Under the pieces are notes generated by a model that was given only the letters and a program-made list of their open reading frames with translations, was not told where the DNA came from and made no database searches. 64,000 bases of DNA from Pseudomonas crudilactis. Lineage in GTDB: Bacteria; Pseudomonadota; Gammaproteobacteria; Pseudomonadales; Pseudomonadaceae. Positions 1 to 7,234 of this stretch are shown in pieces (position 1 is the first letter of the stretch; each line of letters starts with the position of its first letter). Where the stretch lies: assembly GCF_013433315.1 (NCBI RefSeq), contig NZ_WXVV01000022.1, positions 60,368 to 124,367 of the forward strand, given 5' to 3'. A program made the position numbers and the translations under genes.

Positions 1-1436
1 TCGATGAAGTAGCCGTGAATGCGGTTGTAGCCGACTTTCAGGTGGCTAAGACCGGTGCGGGCTTTCTCGCGGGCTTCCAGGTCGATGAGGAACTGACCGG
101 CGTTCTCGCTCAGTGATTGCAACTCGTCGAGTTCACTGTCGTAACCGGTTTTCAACACGCCGCCGTCACGGATCACCGCCGGCGGGTTGTCGATGATGGC
201 TTTCTCCAGCAACGCCGCCAGCTCCGGGTAGGTGCTGGTGATGGTCGCCAGACCTTGCAGGTGCGGCGCTTCCAGATCGGTCATCGCCACTTGCAATTCA
301 GGCAGTGCGCCAAGGGCGTCGCGCAGCCGGGCAAGGTCACGAGGACGTGCGTTGCGCAGGCCGATCCGTGCGAGAATTCGCTCGATGTCGCCGATTTCCT
401 TGAGCTGTGGTTGCAGCTTTTCGAAACGATAGCGATCAAGCAGGCAAGTGATCGAGGTCTGGCGCGCCAGCAATACGGTCAAGTCACGTAACGGACGGTT
501 CAGCCAACGGGTCAGCAGACGGCTGCCCATGGCGGTCTGGCAGCGATCGACCACCGATTGCAGGGTGTTGTCGCGGCCACCGGCCAGGTTGGTGTCCAGT
601 TCCAGGTTGCGGCGGCTTGCACCGTCCAGCACCACGGTGTCGTCGAGGCGCTCGTGGCGCAGGCTGCGCAGGTGGGGCAGGGCGGTGCGCTGGGTTTCCT
701 TGGCGTAGGCCAACAGGCAACCGGCAGCGCCGATGGCCAGGGTCAGGTTCTCGCAGCCAAAACCCTTCAGGTCTTGGGTGGAGAACTGCTGGCAAAGGCT
801 TTTCAGCGCCGAATCACGCTCGAAATCCCACGGCGCACGACGACTGACGCCACGGCGTTTTTCCGCCGGCAGGTCCCTAGGCCAGTCATCCGGGATCAGC
901 AACTCAACCGGATTGATTCGCTCCAGTTCCGCGAGCAGGTTTTCCCAGCCTTTGATTTCCGACACGCTGAAGCTGCCGCTGGTGATGTCCAGCACGGCCA
1001 GACCGAACAGGCGCTCGTCACCCAGCAGGGCGGCAATCAGGTTGTCGCGGCGCTCGTCGAGCAGCGCCTCGTCACTGACCGTCCCCGGCGTGAGGATGCG
1101 CACCACCTGACGTTCTACCGGGCCTTTGCTGGTGGCCGGGTCGCCGACCTGCTCACAGATCACCACCGACTCGCCAAGCTTCACCAGCTTCGCGAGATAG
1201 CCTTCCGCCGCGTGGTAAGGAATGCCGCACATCGGGATCGCCTGACCCGCCGACTGTCCGCGCGCGGTCAGGGTGATGTCCAGCAACTTGGCCGCCTTCT
1301 TCGCGTCTTCGTAGAAGATCTCGTAGAAGTCGCCCATGCGGTAGAACATCAGCTGATCCGGGTGCTGATTCTTCAGGCGCCAGTACTGCTGCATCATCGG
1401 AGTGTGGGAGGACAAGTCTGAAATAGCTTTATTCAT
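1..1436 (-). CDS. mutS: DNA mismatch repair protein MutS (N-terminal part, runs off window)
   Basis: MutS binds mismatched bases and recruits MutL in post-replicative repair. Only the first 478 or so codons are inside the window; the ATPase domain lies beyond the left edge. The reverse-strand reading begins MNKAISDLSSHTPMMQQY and carries the mismatch-recognition motif Phe-x-Glu at F37-Y38-E39 (context MGDFYEIF), followed by the conserved PMCGIPYHA segment of domain I. The ATG at 1434-1436 is chosen because it gives the usual MutS N-terminus. The gene is divergent from the regulator that follows. In many Pseudomonas the interval between mutS and cinA/recA is the tailocin site, which is the case here. 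Confidence 0.97.
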   Translation of the reverse strand, partial: MNKAISDLSSHTPMMQQYWRLKNQHPDQLMFYRMGDFYEIFYEDAKKAAKLLDITLTARGQSAGQAIPMCGIPYHAAEGYLAKLVKLGESVVICEQVGDPATSKGPVERQVVRILTPGTVSDEALLDERRDNLIAALLGDERLFGLAVLDITSGSFSVSEIKGWENLLAELERINPVELLIPDDWPRDLPAEKRRGVSRRAPWDFERDSALKSLCQQFSTQDLKGFGCENLTLAIGAAGCLLAYAKETQRTALPHLRSLRHERLDDTVVLDGASRRNLELDTNLAGGRDNTLQSVVDRCQTAMGSRLLTRWLNRPLRDLTVLLARQTSITCLLDRYRFEKLQPQLKEIGDIERILARIGLRNARPRDLARLRDALGALPELQVAMTDLEAPHLQGLATITSTYPELAALLEKAIIDNPPAVIRDGGVLKTGYDSELDELQSLSENAGQFLIDLEAREKARTGLSHLKVGYNRIHGYFI

Positions 1437-1675
1437 CAGGGGTTTAGCTTTACCGGAAAAAGTGACGAGGCAAAAACGGGTTCGTTCGCATCTTCAAAAT
1501 GGCGAGTGTTTGCCAGCGATGCGGCCCGTGAGTTGATTCAGTGGGGCCGAGTATGAAGTTTTTTTGAGGTGGATGCAGCAACGCACCGCCGCTTGGGTTG
1601 GCATTGTGTCCTATAGTGCCGAAAAGCTATCGAATGATCGGAATTCGAGGATTGCAGATCAGTTGAGGACGAAGC

Positions 1676-2434
1676 TTGGAACAGTCAGAGGGCATCGGCT
1701 CACAAGCGTCAGCGAGCGATTGTTACTACGATGCGGAAAAAATGACCCTCAGCCGGTCAGGGCAGTCAGCCTTGCTGGGCAGCAATGAAAGCGACCTGCT
1801 GCTGGCGTTGATAGCCGGCGTGACCGATAAGGAGCAGCTTATCTCCCGGGTCTGGGGGGAGCGCGGACTGGTGATTTCCGACAGCAGTTATTACAAGACG
1901 CTGCACATGCTTCGCGCGCATTTCGCTGACGTCGGGTTACCTCGGGACAGTCTCAAGACCTTGCCCCGCCGTGGCGTGCTGCTGTTGTGTGAAATCCGCT
2001 TGCTCAGCCCGGAGATTCAGGCCCTTGAAGCCCCGCTTGCGTTCGTAAGCGATGTGGAGGCGATCAGCGTCGACGCTCCCACGATGAAGGCGTTTTCGAA
2101 TCGTCACTGGCGTTTCCTTTTGCTTGCAGTCGTAGTGCCGGCGCTTGCTCTGCCGGTTTTTTACGCTTACCTGGTGTTTAAAAAGCCAGCCGATCTGGAA
2201 GAGTGGAAACTCATCTGGCAAGAGGGCGAGGCGAAGTTGTATGTAGAAGAAAGTGAAAGAATGTCCAAAGAGGATATTGTCCAAGCGCTCAACGAGTTCG
2301 AGCCACCGATTGTATTGTCTGATATCAACTATTATGTGCGAAAGCCGCTCTCGCAATTGCTGGTAAAGTGCATCAAGCCGGAAAGTAAGGGGGAGGCCAT
2401 ATGCGTGAACTACCAAGTCGTTGGAAAAAAATAA
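1676..2434 (+). CDS. Membrane-anchored winged-helix transcriptional regulator (CadC/ToxR/MarT type)
   Basis: 252 residues starting with TTG, preceded by a GAGG Shine-Dalgarno. Residues about 30-110 look like an OmpR-type winged-helix DNA-binding domain without a receiver (context SYYKTLHMLRAHF then LKTLPRRGVLLL). A single hydrophobic segment at roughly residues 142-165 (RFLLLAVVVPALALPVF) anchors it in the inner membrane, leaving a short periplasmic tail. This layout is that of CadC/ToxR-like one-component membrane regulators. The 3' end overlaps the next gene by 34 bases. The pair resembles Salmonella MarT-FidL, so a co-expressed partner function is inferred. The signal sensed and the targets are unknown. 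Confidence 0.7.
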   Translation: MEQSEGIGSQASASDCYYDAEKMTLSRSGQSALLGSNESDLLLALIAGVTDKEQLISRVWGERGLVISDSSYYKTLHMLRAHFADVGLPRDSLKTLPRRGVLLLCEIRLLSPEIQALEAPLAFVSDVEAISVDAPTMKAFSNRHWRFLLLAVVVPALALPVFYAYLVFKKPADLEEWKLIWQEGEAKLYVEESERMSKEDIVQALNEFEPPIVLSDINYYVRKPLSQLLVKCIKPESKGEAICVNYQVVGKK

Positions 2435-2892
2435 TCGCACTCTTTGGCGTCTCGTCTATCTGTATCTTCGGTGTTCTGGTTGTCAGGCATTTTTATTTGA
2501 TCAATCGCGATATTCCGCGCGCACCCTGTTTTGCATCCATAGATTTTGTCCATACGAATGATCACAAAGTTCGTTGGCATGGTGTTGGCGATATGACGAT
2601 CGATCCAAGGGAAGGCGCTCTCTATGTCTACTACGTTGTCAAAACTCCTGAAGGAAAAGTCTATACGTATGATCGCAAGTTCGAGATTTCATTAACGCAT
2701 CTGGATACTTCCAGATTTTTGTTCAAGACGCGTTCGATTGTAAAGTTTGACGCGGATACTGCAGGCGATGAACTTCCGTTCATGGAAAGAGGCTTTCAGG
2801 GCGGTATGGTGACGTTCAATTACTTCTCTGATGCCGAGTACTACTACAACATCAATAACCTGATCAATGGCGTATGCCACGTCCCTCGCTAG
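2401..2892 (+). CDS. FidL-like inner-membrane protein, partner of the preceding regulator
   Basis: 163 residues. A basic start is followed by one transmembrane segment (about residues 11-31, IIALFGVSSICIFGVLVV), then a predicted periplasmic domain with many aromatic and beta-prone residues. Length, topology and position directly behind a CadC-like regulator match the FidL-like family, whose biochemical role is not settled. The ATG at 2401 lies inside the upstream gene, suggesting translational coupling. A plausible role is to modulate the regulator in the membrane, as accessory proteins such as ToxS do for ToxR. That is inference. Confidence 0.6.
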   Translation: MRELPSRWKKIIALFGVSSICIFGVLVVRHFYLINRDIPRAPCFASIDFVHTNDHKVRWHGVGDMTIDPREGALYVYYVVKTPEGKVYTYDRKFEISLTHLDTSRFLFKTRSIVKFDADTAGDELPFMERGFQGGMVTFNYFSDAEYYYNINNLINGVCHVPR

Positions 2893-3447
2893 CGAAAACC
2901 CCAGATTGCAAGGCCTCCGGGCGACTAAGTAAGACTGAGTAAGATGCCAGTAAGGCCTCGACGGACCTGCGTTGTTAATGTGATTTGAGTCAAGCCAACA
3001 GCTTCTGCGACTGCCCGAGAGTCAGCGCCGTGCGGCTGTTTAGTTGCCTTGAATAACATGATGATGTTTAGGCTGTCGAGGAACGTTATAAATGCTCTGG
3101 TTTTGCGTGCGCAGTTCTCATGGAACCAAGTCTCCCGCCTGGAAGCGATCAATTGCAATTAACCGGGAAGGTATTGTGTTTGTGCCGGCGGTTATTGCCG
3201 GAAAAGAAAAGGATGTGAGTATTTCCACATTGTTTGATCGCACTCCTGTTTTGCTGTGTTTCGATCATGTTTACGTGCCAGTGGCGTGGATGGTCGAAAA
3301 CTTTCCAACTTGCATAGCTCGCTGTCGCGACATGATGATGGCGGCACTTTCTGGTGTGCAAGAAGCGTTAGGTTGTCGTAAGGCATGGTCTCGGGTGAGC
3401 CACTTTCGTGGGTGCGCGGGAGAAATAAATTATCTGGGGTTTGTCTC
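2893..3447. other. Intergenic stretch without a convincing gene
   Basis: 555 bases between the FidL-like gene and the DUF1090 gene. Open frames exist on both strands (for example 3092-3451 plus and 2925-3158 minus), but their composition is low-complexity, no domain is recognisable and no good ribosome site precedes them. I see no RNA gene, repeat or clear terminator here. Confidence 0.5.
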
Positions 3448-3828
3448 GTGAGATCGACTCTGCTCTGGAATCTGTCTCTGTTAGTTGGTGGTGTTTTGAT
3501 CATCGATAGTTCTTGTGCCGGTGCACGAGAAAGTTGTGCGCAGCGCCGCGCCGAACTTGTTTTCCAAATTGAACGCGCTGATGAGGCGGACAATGTTTAT
3601 CGCAAGTCCGGTCTGGAACAGGCGCTTGCCAATGTGGAGCGTTACTGTCGCGAGCCTTCTGCACAGGATGACCGTTCGAGCGCTATCGAAAAGGCCGAAG
3701 CCGAAGTACGGCGCAGACAGAATTATCTGAAAGCTGCGCGTCAGTACGGCGACGTGAAAGTCATCAAGAAACAGGAAGCCAGGCTCGAACGGGCTCAGAC
3801 AAAACTGCAAGAGCTCATGGATGAGTAA
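3448..3828 (+). CDS. DUF1090 (YqjC-like) periplasmic protein
   Basis: 126 residues from a GTG start at 3448, chosen because it places a signal peptide directly at the N-terminus (STLLWNLSLLVGGVLII followed by SSCAGA); starts further upstream would add an unrelated 21 residues. The mature part has the DUF1090 pattern: paired cysteines (ESCAQRR and VERYC) and a charged C-terminal helix (EAEVRRRQNYLKAARQYGD then KKQEARLERAQTKLQEL). E. coli YqjC belongs to this family of small periplasmic proteins of unknown function. It is not obviously tied to the tailocin. Confidence 0.75.
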   Translation: MRSTLLWNLSLLVGGVLIIDSSCAGARESCAQRRAELVFQIERADEADNVYRKSGLEQALANVERYCREPSAQDDRSSAIEKAEAEVRRRQNYLKAARQYGDVKVIKKQEARLERAQTKLQELMDE

Positions 3829-3918
3829 AGGGTCAACCACCGTCAACGAACCGCAGCAGGTTTTCTTTTTTCAACGCTGCAATTCAACGTGCTCATCAGT
3901 GACGCCGGGAAATCGAAC

Positions 3919-4101
3919 ATGAAAAACATCCTTATCTTTGCTTCAGTCTTTACTTCTGCTGTGCTGATCTCTGGCTGCACCGCCACCGACTGGGTGCATG
4001 CTGCTGGCGGCATCATGGGCGCCAAGGACGATTACGACAGGAAAGCCAGAGCCGATCGACTTAAAAAAGCCAATGCTGCCGCGCGTCGCATCAAAGGCTG
4101 A
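3919..4101 (+). CDS. Small lipoprotein
   Basis: 60 residues. The ATG at 3919 gives a clean lipoprotein signal: MKNILIFASVFTSAVLISGC, with lipobox L-I-S-G-C and Cys20 as the lipidation site. The short mature part ends in a strongly basic helix (RKARADRLKKANAAARRIKG). A longer in-frame GTG start at 3889 is rejected because it would bury the signal. Function unknown; a location on the inner leaflet of the outer membrane is plausible. It sits just ahead of the tailocin repressor but has its own start and spacing. Confidence 0.6.
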   Translation: MKNILIFASVFTSAVLISGCTATDWVHAAGGIMGAKDDYDRKARADRLKKANAAARRIKG

Positions 4102-4188
4102 CCACAAGTTGGAACCGGGCCGTTATTCAATCCAAATGATGGCTCGGCAATATCATTTTGAGGCTGAGTTCATATTTATGCGTTAATT

Positions 4189-4202
4189 ATGCAAATCAGC
4201 AT
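4189..4202. promoter_or_regulatory. Putative PrtR operator upstream of prtR (ATGC-N6-GCAT)
   Basis: The palindrome ATGCAAATCAGCAT lies 36 bases before the prtR start. The same ATGC-N6-GCAT layout occurs three times at the tailocin promoter (5060, 5091, 5114). A shared operator at the repressor gene and its target promoter implies autoregulation. No binding data are available. Confidence 0.6.
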
Positions 4203-4238
4203 TTGTCTTCGCGAATAACTTCAAGCACTATGCGCGTT

Positions 4239-4973
4239 ATGCAAAAACGCAACGTAGCCTCCGTCTTAAGAGCACTGCTCGACCAGCACGGGATCTCCCC
4301 CACGGAGCTCCACCGTCGCACCGGCGTGCCTCAATCCACTCTCTCGCGGATTCTCAGCGGGAAGATCGTCGATCCCTCGGATAAACATATCTCGAAGATC
4401 GCCGAGTACTTCGCCGTGAGCACCGATCAATTGCGCGGGCGCGCTGATGTTGCGCCATCGGCCGGAGCCGCGCGTGATGACGTACACGCGGAACTCAAGG
4501 ACATAATGCTGTGGGACGACGATACGCCGGTCGATGATGACGAGGTGTCGGTGCCGTTCCTTCGCGAGGTTGAATTGGCAGCAGGATCAGGAAGATTCGT
4601 CATCGAAGAGAGCGAGCGCTCTAGCCTGCGCTTCGGCAAACGCAGCCTGCGCCATAACGGTGTGCAGTTCGACCAGGCCAAATGTGTGACGGTGCGTGGC
4701 AACAGTATGTTGCCGGTGCTGCGTGATGGCGCCACCGTCGGCGTCAACGCCGGCAAGTGCGGCATCGGCGACATCATTGATGGCGACCTGTACGCAATCA
4801 ATCACAATGGCCAGTTGCGTGTGAAGCAACTCTACCGCTTGCCTACCGGCATTCGTCTGCGCAGCTTCAATCGCGATGAGCACCCGGACGAGGACTACAG
4901 CTTCCAGGAAATCCAGGAGGAGCAGATCGTCATCCTCGGTCACGTCTTCTGGTGGGGCATGTACGCCCGCTAA
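4239..4973 (+). CDS. prtR: LexA/CI-like tailocin repressor with S24 autoprotease domain (PrtR-type)
   Basis: 244 residues from ATG 4239; an in-frame ATG at 4230 adds only three residues. Residues 5-68 form a Cro/CI-type helix-turn-helix (TELHRRTGVPQSTLSRILSG). Residues 105-240 form the S24 peptidase domain, with the likely self-cleavage pair Ala115-Gly116 (VELAAGSG), nucleophile Ser156 (VRGNSMLPV) and general base Lys196 (LRVKQLYR). RecA filaments stimulate self-cleavage in this family, which would derepress the tailocin genes after DNA damage. In P. aeruginosa PrtR acts by repressing the activator gene prtN. No PrtN-like gene is visible here, so direct repression of the structural promoter is inferred, supported by the matched palindromes. 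Confidence 0.88.
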   Translation: MQKRNVASVLRALLDQHGISPTELHRRTGVPQSTLSRILSGKIVDPSDKHISKIAEYFAVSTDQLRGRADVAPSAGAARDDVHAELKDIMLWDDDTPVDDDEVSVPFLREVELAAGSGRFVIEESERSSLRFGKRSLRHNGVQFDQAKCVTVRGNSMLPVLRDGATVGVNAGKCGIGDIIDGDLYAINHNGQLRVKQLYRLPTGIRLRSFNRDEHPDEDYSFQEIQEEQIVILGHVFWWGMYAR

Positions 4974-4993
4974 TTACACCGACTTCAGATAAG

Positions 4994-5017
4994 CCCGCCA
5001 ATCGGCGGGTTTTTTTT
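4994..5017 (+). terminator. Intrinsic terminator after prtR
   Basis: Inverted arms CCCGCC and GGCGGG around AAT C, followed by eight T residues. It lies 20 bases after the prtR stop and separates the repressor transcript from the tailocin promoter. Confidence 0.9.
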
Positions 5018-5059
5018 CGCCTTGATGAAACCGCCAAACCCTTGAGCTGCGGGGCTTCC

Positions 5060-5132
5060 ATGCATCTGCGCATTTGCTATGCATAAATAAATGCATTTAC
5101 GCATTGACTGTATATGCATACATGCATATTCT
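5060..5132 (+). promoter_or_regulatory. Main tailocin promoter with three ATGC-N6-GCAT operators
   Basis: A near-consensus sigma70 promoter is visible: TTGACT at 5104-5109, a 17-base spacer and TATTCT at 5127-5132. Three identical-format palindromes cover it: ATGCATCTGCGCAT (5060-5073), ATGCATTTACGCAT (5091-5104, touching the -35) and ATGCATACATGCAT (5114-5127, filling the spacer and touching the -10). A repressor bound at the last two would exclude RNA polymerase. The fourth copy lies upstream of prtR, which makes PrtR the natural candidate ligand. Confidence 0.75.
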
Positions 5133-5198
5133 TGCCACCAAGCCGCTCGACAAAGCGGCTGGCAAGAAAGCTCTTTAGTTCCACAAGAACAGGCAGCG

Positions 5199-5309
5199 AT
5201 GAACCGGCCTCAACGGTTCAGAGGGTTGGCAACTGACCCGGGTGTGCAGCGTAAAGCACCAGAAGCAGTTATCCGGCGGGCAGGGACCGCGGTCGGAAAA
5301 ACAATTTGA
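5199..5309 (+). CDS. Possible short basic leader peptide (36 aa)
   Basis: ATG at 5199, about 65 bases after the predicted transcription start, opens a 36-codon frame (MNRPQRFRGLATDPG, ending GTAVGKTI) with eight Arg/Lys and only two acidic residues. An AGGCA stretch precedes it as a weak ribosome site. It ends 87 bases before the leader terminator at 5396. The composition would suit a small nucleic-acid-binding or leader peptide, but no family is recognised. It may instead be a non-coding leader; the frame extends further upstream to 5091 only across the promoter. Confidence 0.3.
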   Translation: MNRPQRFRGLATDPGVQRKAPEAVIRRAGTAVGKTI

Positions 5310-5384
5310 ATGGACTCGTACCGCGCCAGTAGCGCCGAAAAGTCAGCTTCCTTCTTGAACACAGGATCTGAAGGAAGGCGAAGG

Positions 5385-5433
5385 AGCGCATTACTGAAAA
5401 GCCCGGTGTATCACCGGGCTTTTTGGAATGCCT
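5385..5433 (+). repeat. Direct repeat copy A (contains terminator), left border of orphan-chaperone insert
   Basis: The 49-base block from AGCGCATTACTGAAAAGCCC to GGAATGCCT recurs at 6713-6762 with only the hairpin loop and one T/C position changed. Between the two copies lie the two orphan fibre-chaperone genes. The repeat suggests either duplication of the leader end or insertion by recombination. Confidence 0.8.
5396..5426 (+). terminator. Intrinsic terminator in the tailocin leader
   Basis: AAAAGCCCGGTG and CACCGGGCTTTTT form a 12-bp stem with a TAT loop and a T run. It lies about 260 bases downstream of the tailocin promoter and before any structural gene, so the late operon must be read through it, antiterminated or served by another promoter. 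Confidence 0.85.
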
Positions 5434-5696
5434 GCCAGGTTTCATCACTGTTAAACGGCGACGTTCAAGGAAGTCTGAACGTTTCCCCCCTCCCACCGAG
5501 CAGACCTGACGTTACTAAGCCGAATAACAGCAGTGGTAACTGCTGCATATGGGCGCCAACCGGCCGTAGAAAGAGATCGTTTTCTCGGCTCCTGAAACGC
5601 CTCCCAGGCGTGATGAACGCGTTGAAGTTAAACGCACCGCAATGACAGGACGGCGGAATTTTCAAACGTCGTCCGGTGAATCTCGAGGAATGAAAA

Positions 5697-6143
5697 ATGA
5701 AACGATATGTATGCATCGGCACCGTCTACCAAACGGCCTTCTCGATTGTTTTTGAGATACAGGATTCAGATGAAGGCATGCCAACTACCAGCCCGGCCGG
5801 CAGTTCGGGATACTGGATCGAAGTATCGGCAGACACAGTCGTTCAAGTGGGCTGGAAGGTTGACCCTTTTATCGATGAGAACGGCAATTACCTGAGAATT
5901 TATACAGAGCCGACTGAGGCTGAATCTGAGGCGATTACCACTGCCCGTATGAAAGAGCGGTTTGATGACGCGGCGCGTTGGCTGCAATTCAATCCGTTGC
6001 AATACAAGCAGGATCTTGGCGTAGCGACGCCAGCGGACGAAGCGGCTTTGCTCGCTTATAAGCAATACGTCGTTGCCGTCAGTGAAGTGAAAAATCAACA
6101 AGGTTATCCATCCTCTATCACTTGGCCGGTCGCTCCTTTCTGA
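5697..6143 (+). CDS. Orphan tail fibre assembly protein 1
   Basis: 148 residues. The C-terminal half (WLQFNPLQYKQDLGVATPAD then KNQQGYPSSITWPVAPF) is the pattern of phage tail fibre assembly chaperones, closely matching the chaperone at 33881 (ending DDITWPVAPG) and the neighbour at 6259. Such proteins trimerise or cap fibre tips and are normally encoded directly behind their fibre gene. Here no fibre gene precedes it; it sits between the leader terminator and the holin, flanked by a direct repeat. It may serve one of the fibre genes far downstream, or be the remnant of a lost fibre cassette. Confidence 0.72.
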   Translation: MKRYVCIGTVYQTAFSIVFEIQDSDEGMPTTSPAGSSGYWIEVSADTVVQVGWKVDPFIDENGNYLRIYTEPTEAESEAITTARMKERFDDAARWLQFNPLQYKQDLGVATPADEAALLAYKQYVVAVSEVKNQQGYPSSITWPVAPF

Positions 6144-6258
6144 TTTGAAAAAGCGAAGCATCAGTGTTTTTAACCGATCGATATCTAAGGGCCGGGCGCA
6201 GTGAAAGGTGCGATGCGCCGGAATTCACCCGCCTGATACCTGCAAACAAGGAGTGACG

Positions 6259-6687
6259 ATGAATCGCTATGTTTTTATAGAGATGAGCAACCAGTATCCA
6301 TTTTCCCGTGTTGCGGAGATTGTCGAGTCTGAGGACATGCCGCAAACCTCTCCACCGGGAATCTCGGGCAGTTGGTACAAGGTTGAAAATGACACCACCG
6401 TTCAAGTTGGCTGGAAGGCTACCTACGAGGCAATTGGTTGGAGCTATTCGGAGCTTGCTTATCAGGATCATGTCGATTTGGTCTCGTTGCGTATGCGTCA
6501 AAAGCTCGGTGCAGCCACCGGCTGGCTCGATCTGAATCCAGTGCAATACAAAGTGAACCTCGGCAGCGCCACGCCAGAAGAGGCAGCTGCATGGATTGCT
6601 TACCAGCAGTACTACGTCGCGGTTGCCGACGTAAAAAATCAAGCTGACTACCCGTACACGGTCAACTGGCCAGTCGTTCCGTTCTGA
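6259..6687 (+). CDS. Orphan tail fibre assembly protein 2
   Basis: 142 residues from ATG 6259, chosen because AAGGAG lies at the right distance; an upstream in-frame start at 6208 has no such site. It is a paralogue of the preceding gene: both contain TxVQVGWK near residue 45, LxxNPxQYK in the middle and end in TWPV/NWPV-x-PF. It belongs to the same fibre-assembly chaperone group. Like its neighbour it has no adjacent fibre gene. A terminator follows within 60 bases, so the two genes form a self-contained insert. Confidence 0.72.
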   Translation: MNRYVFIEMSNQYPFSRVAEIVESEDMPQTSPPGISGSWYKVENDTTVQVGWKATYEAIGWSYSELAYQDHVDLVSLRMRQKLGAATGWLDLNPVQYKVNLGSATPEEAAAWIAYQQYYVAVADVKNQADYPYTVNWPVVPF

Positions 6688-6712
6688 TTGCAAAGTCGGA
6701 TCAACGGACGAG

Positions 6713-6762
6713 AGCGCATTACTGAAAAGCCCGGCCCCGGCGTCGGGCTTTTCGGAATGCCT
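6713..6762 (+). repeat. Direct repeat copy B (contains terminator), right border of orphan-chaperone insert
   Basis: The second copy of the block at 5385-5433: the same AGCGCATTACTGAAAAGCCC start and GGAATGCCT end, with a changed hairpin loop (CCCCGGCGT in place of TGTATCAC). Confidence 0.8.
6726..6756 (+). terminator. Intrinsic terminator before the holin gene
   Basis: GAAAAGCCCGG and CCGGCGTCGGGCTTTTC form a stable stem inside repeat copy B, 40 bases after the second orphan chaperone. It is the second terminator met by a transcript from the 5104 promoter. Confidence 0.75.
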
Positions 6763-6825
6763 AACTCAAGAGAAACCGTTTGAACCCAACACTCATCATT
6801 CATCAATCACCTACGGAGGCGTGAC

Positions 6826-7164
6826 ATGACAAACGAGCAACAAGCGTTGGCGGACATGCCGATCTGGCTGGTCATCCTCCTTGCCGTTGTCGGCGGGGTA
6901 TCTGGCGAAATGTGGCGCGCTGACAAGGAGGGCGCCCGTGGCTGGTCATTGCTCCGACGGCTGGCCCTGCGCTCCGGCGCCTGCATGATCTGCGGCGTGT
7001 CGGCGATCATGCTGCTGTATGCCGCCGGATTATCTATCTGGGCTGCCGGCGCGTTCGGTTGCCTGACAGCAATGGCCGGCGCCGATGTCGCCATCGGTCT
7101 TTACGAACGCTGGGCCGCCAAGCGCATCGGCGTCTGCGAAGTCCCGCCGCGCGACCAGCCTTAA
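6826..7164 (+). CDS. Tailocin holin
   Basis: 112 residues with a GGAGG ribosome site (CTACGGAGGCGTGAC). Three hydrophobic stretches are visible: about residues 12-27 (IWLVILLAVVGGVSG), 47-68 (GACMICGVSAIMLLYAAGL) and 69-85 (WAAGAFGCLTAMAGADV). This suits a class of phage holins that oligomerise in the inner membrane and let the endolysin out. It is the first gene of the tailocin proper, while the endolysin and spanins lie more than 31 kb downstream, after both tail modules. The basic, charged linker (RADKEGARGW) lies between the first two membrane segments. Confidence 0.8.
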   Translation: MTNEQQALADMPIWLVILLAVVGGVSGEMWRADKEGARGWSLLRRLALRSGACMICGVSAIMLLYAAGLSIWAAGAFGCLTAMAGADVAIGLYERWAAKRIGVCEVPPRDQP

Positions 7165-7234
7165 CCCTGAATATGTTTCCGTGCCGCCCCAGGGCGGCAG
7201 GGCTGCGCGTGGACGATTGAAAAGGAGCTCATGT

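Larger units (their letters stand above)
5310..5696 (+). other. Leader/insert region without a clear gene
   Basis: 387 bases holding the leader terminator (5396-5426) and then about 270 bases before the first orphan chaperone gene. An open frame spans 5310-5645 but reads straight through the terminator hairpin and has no recognisable domain, so it is not called. A GGAA sequence just before 5697 may serve the next gene. Confidence 0.5.

Noticed and set aside
49..1436. Several plus-strand frames over the first 1.4 kb
   Set aside because: They are all antisense to mutS, whose N-terminal motifs are clear.
3092..3451. 119-codon plus-strand frame before DUF1090
   Set aside because: No recognised family, no good ribosome site, cysteine/arginine-rich composition typical of chance frames; noted only as uncertain.
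5310..5645. 111-codon frame after the leader peptide
   Set aside because: It runs through a strong terminator hairpin and has no ribosome site or recognisable domain.
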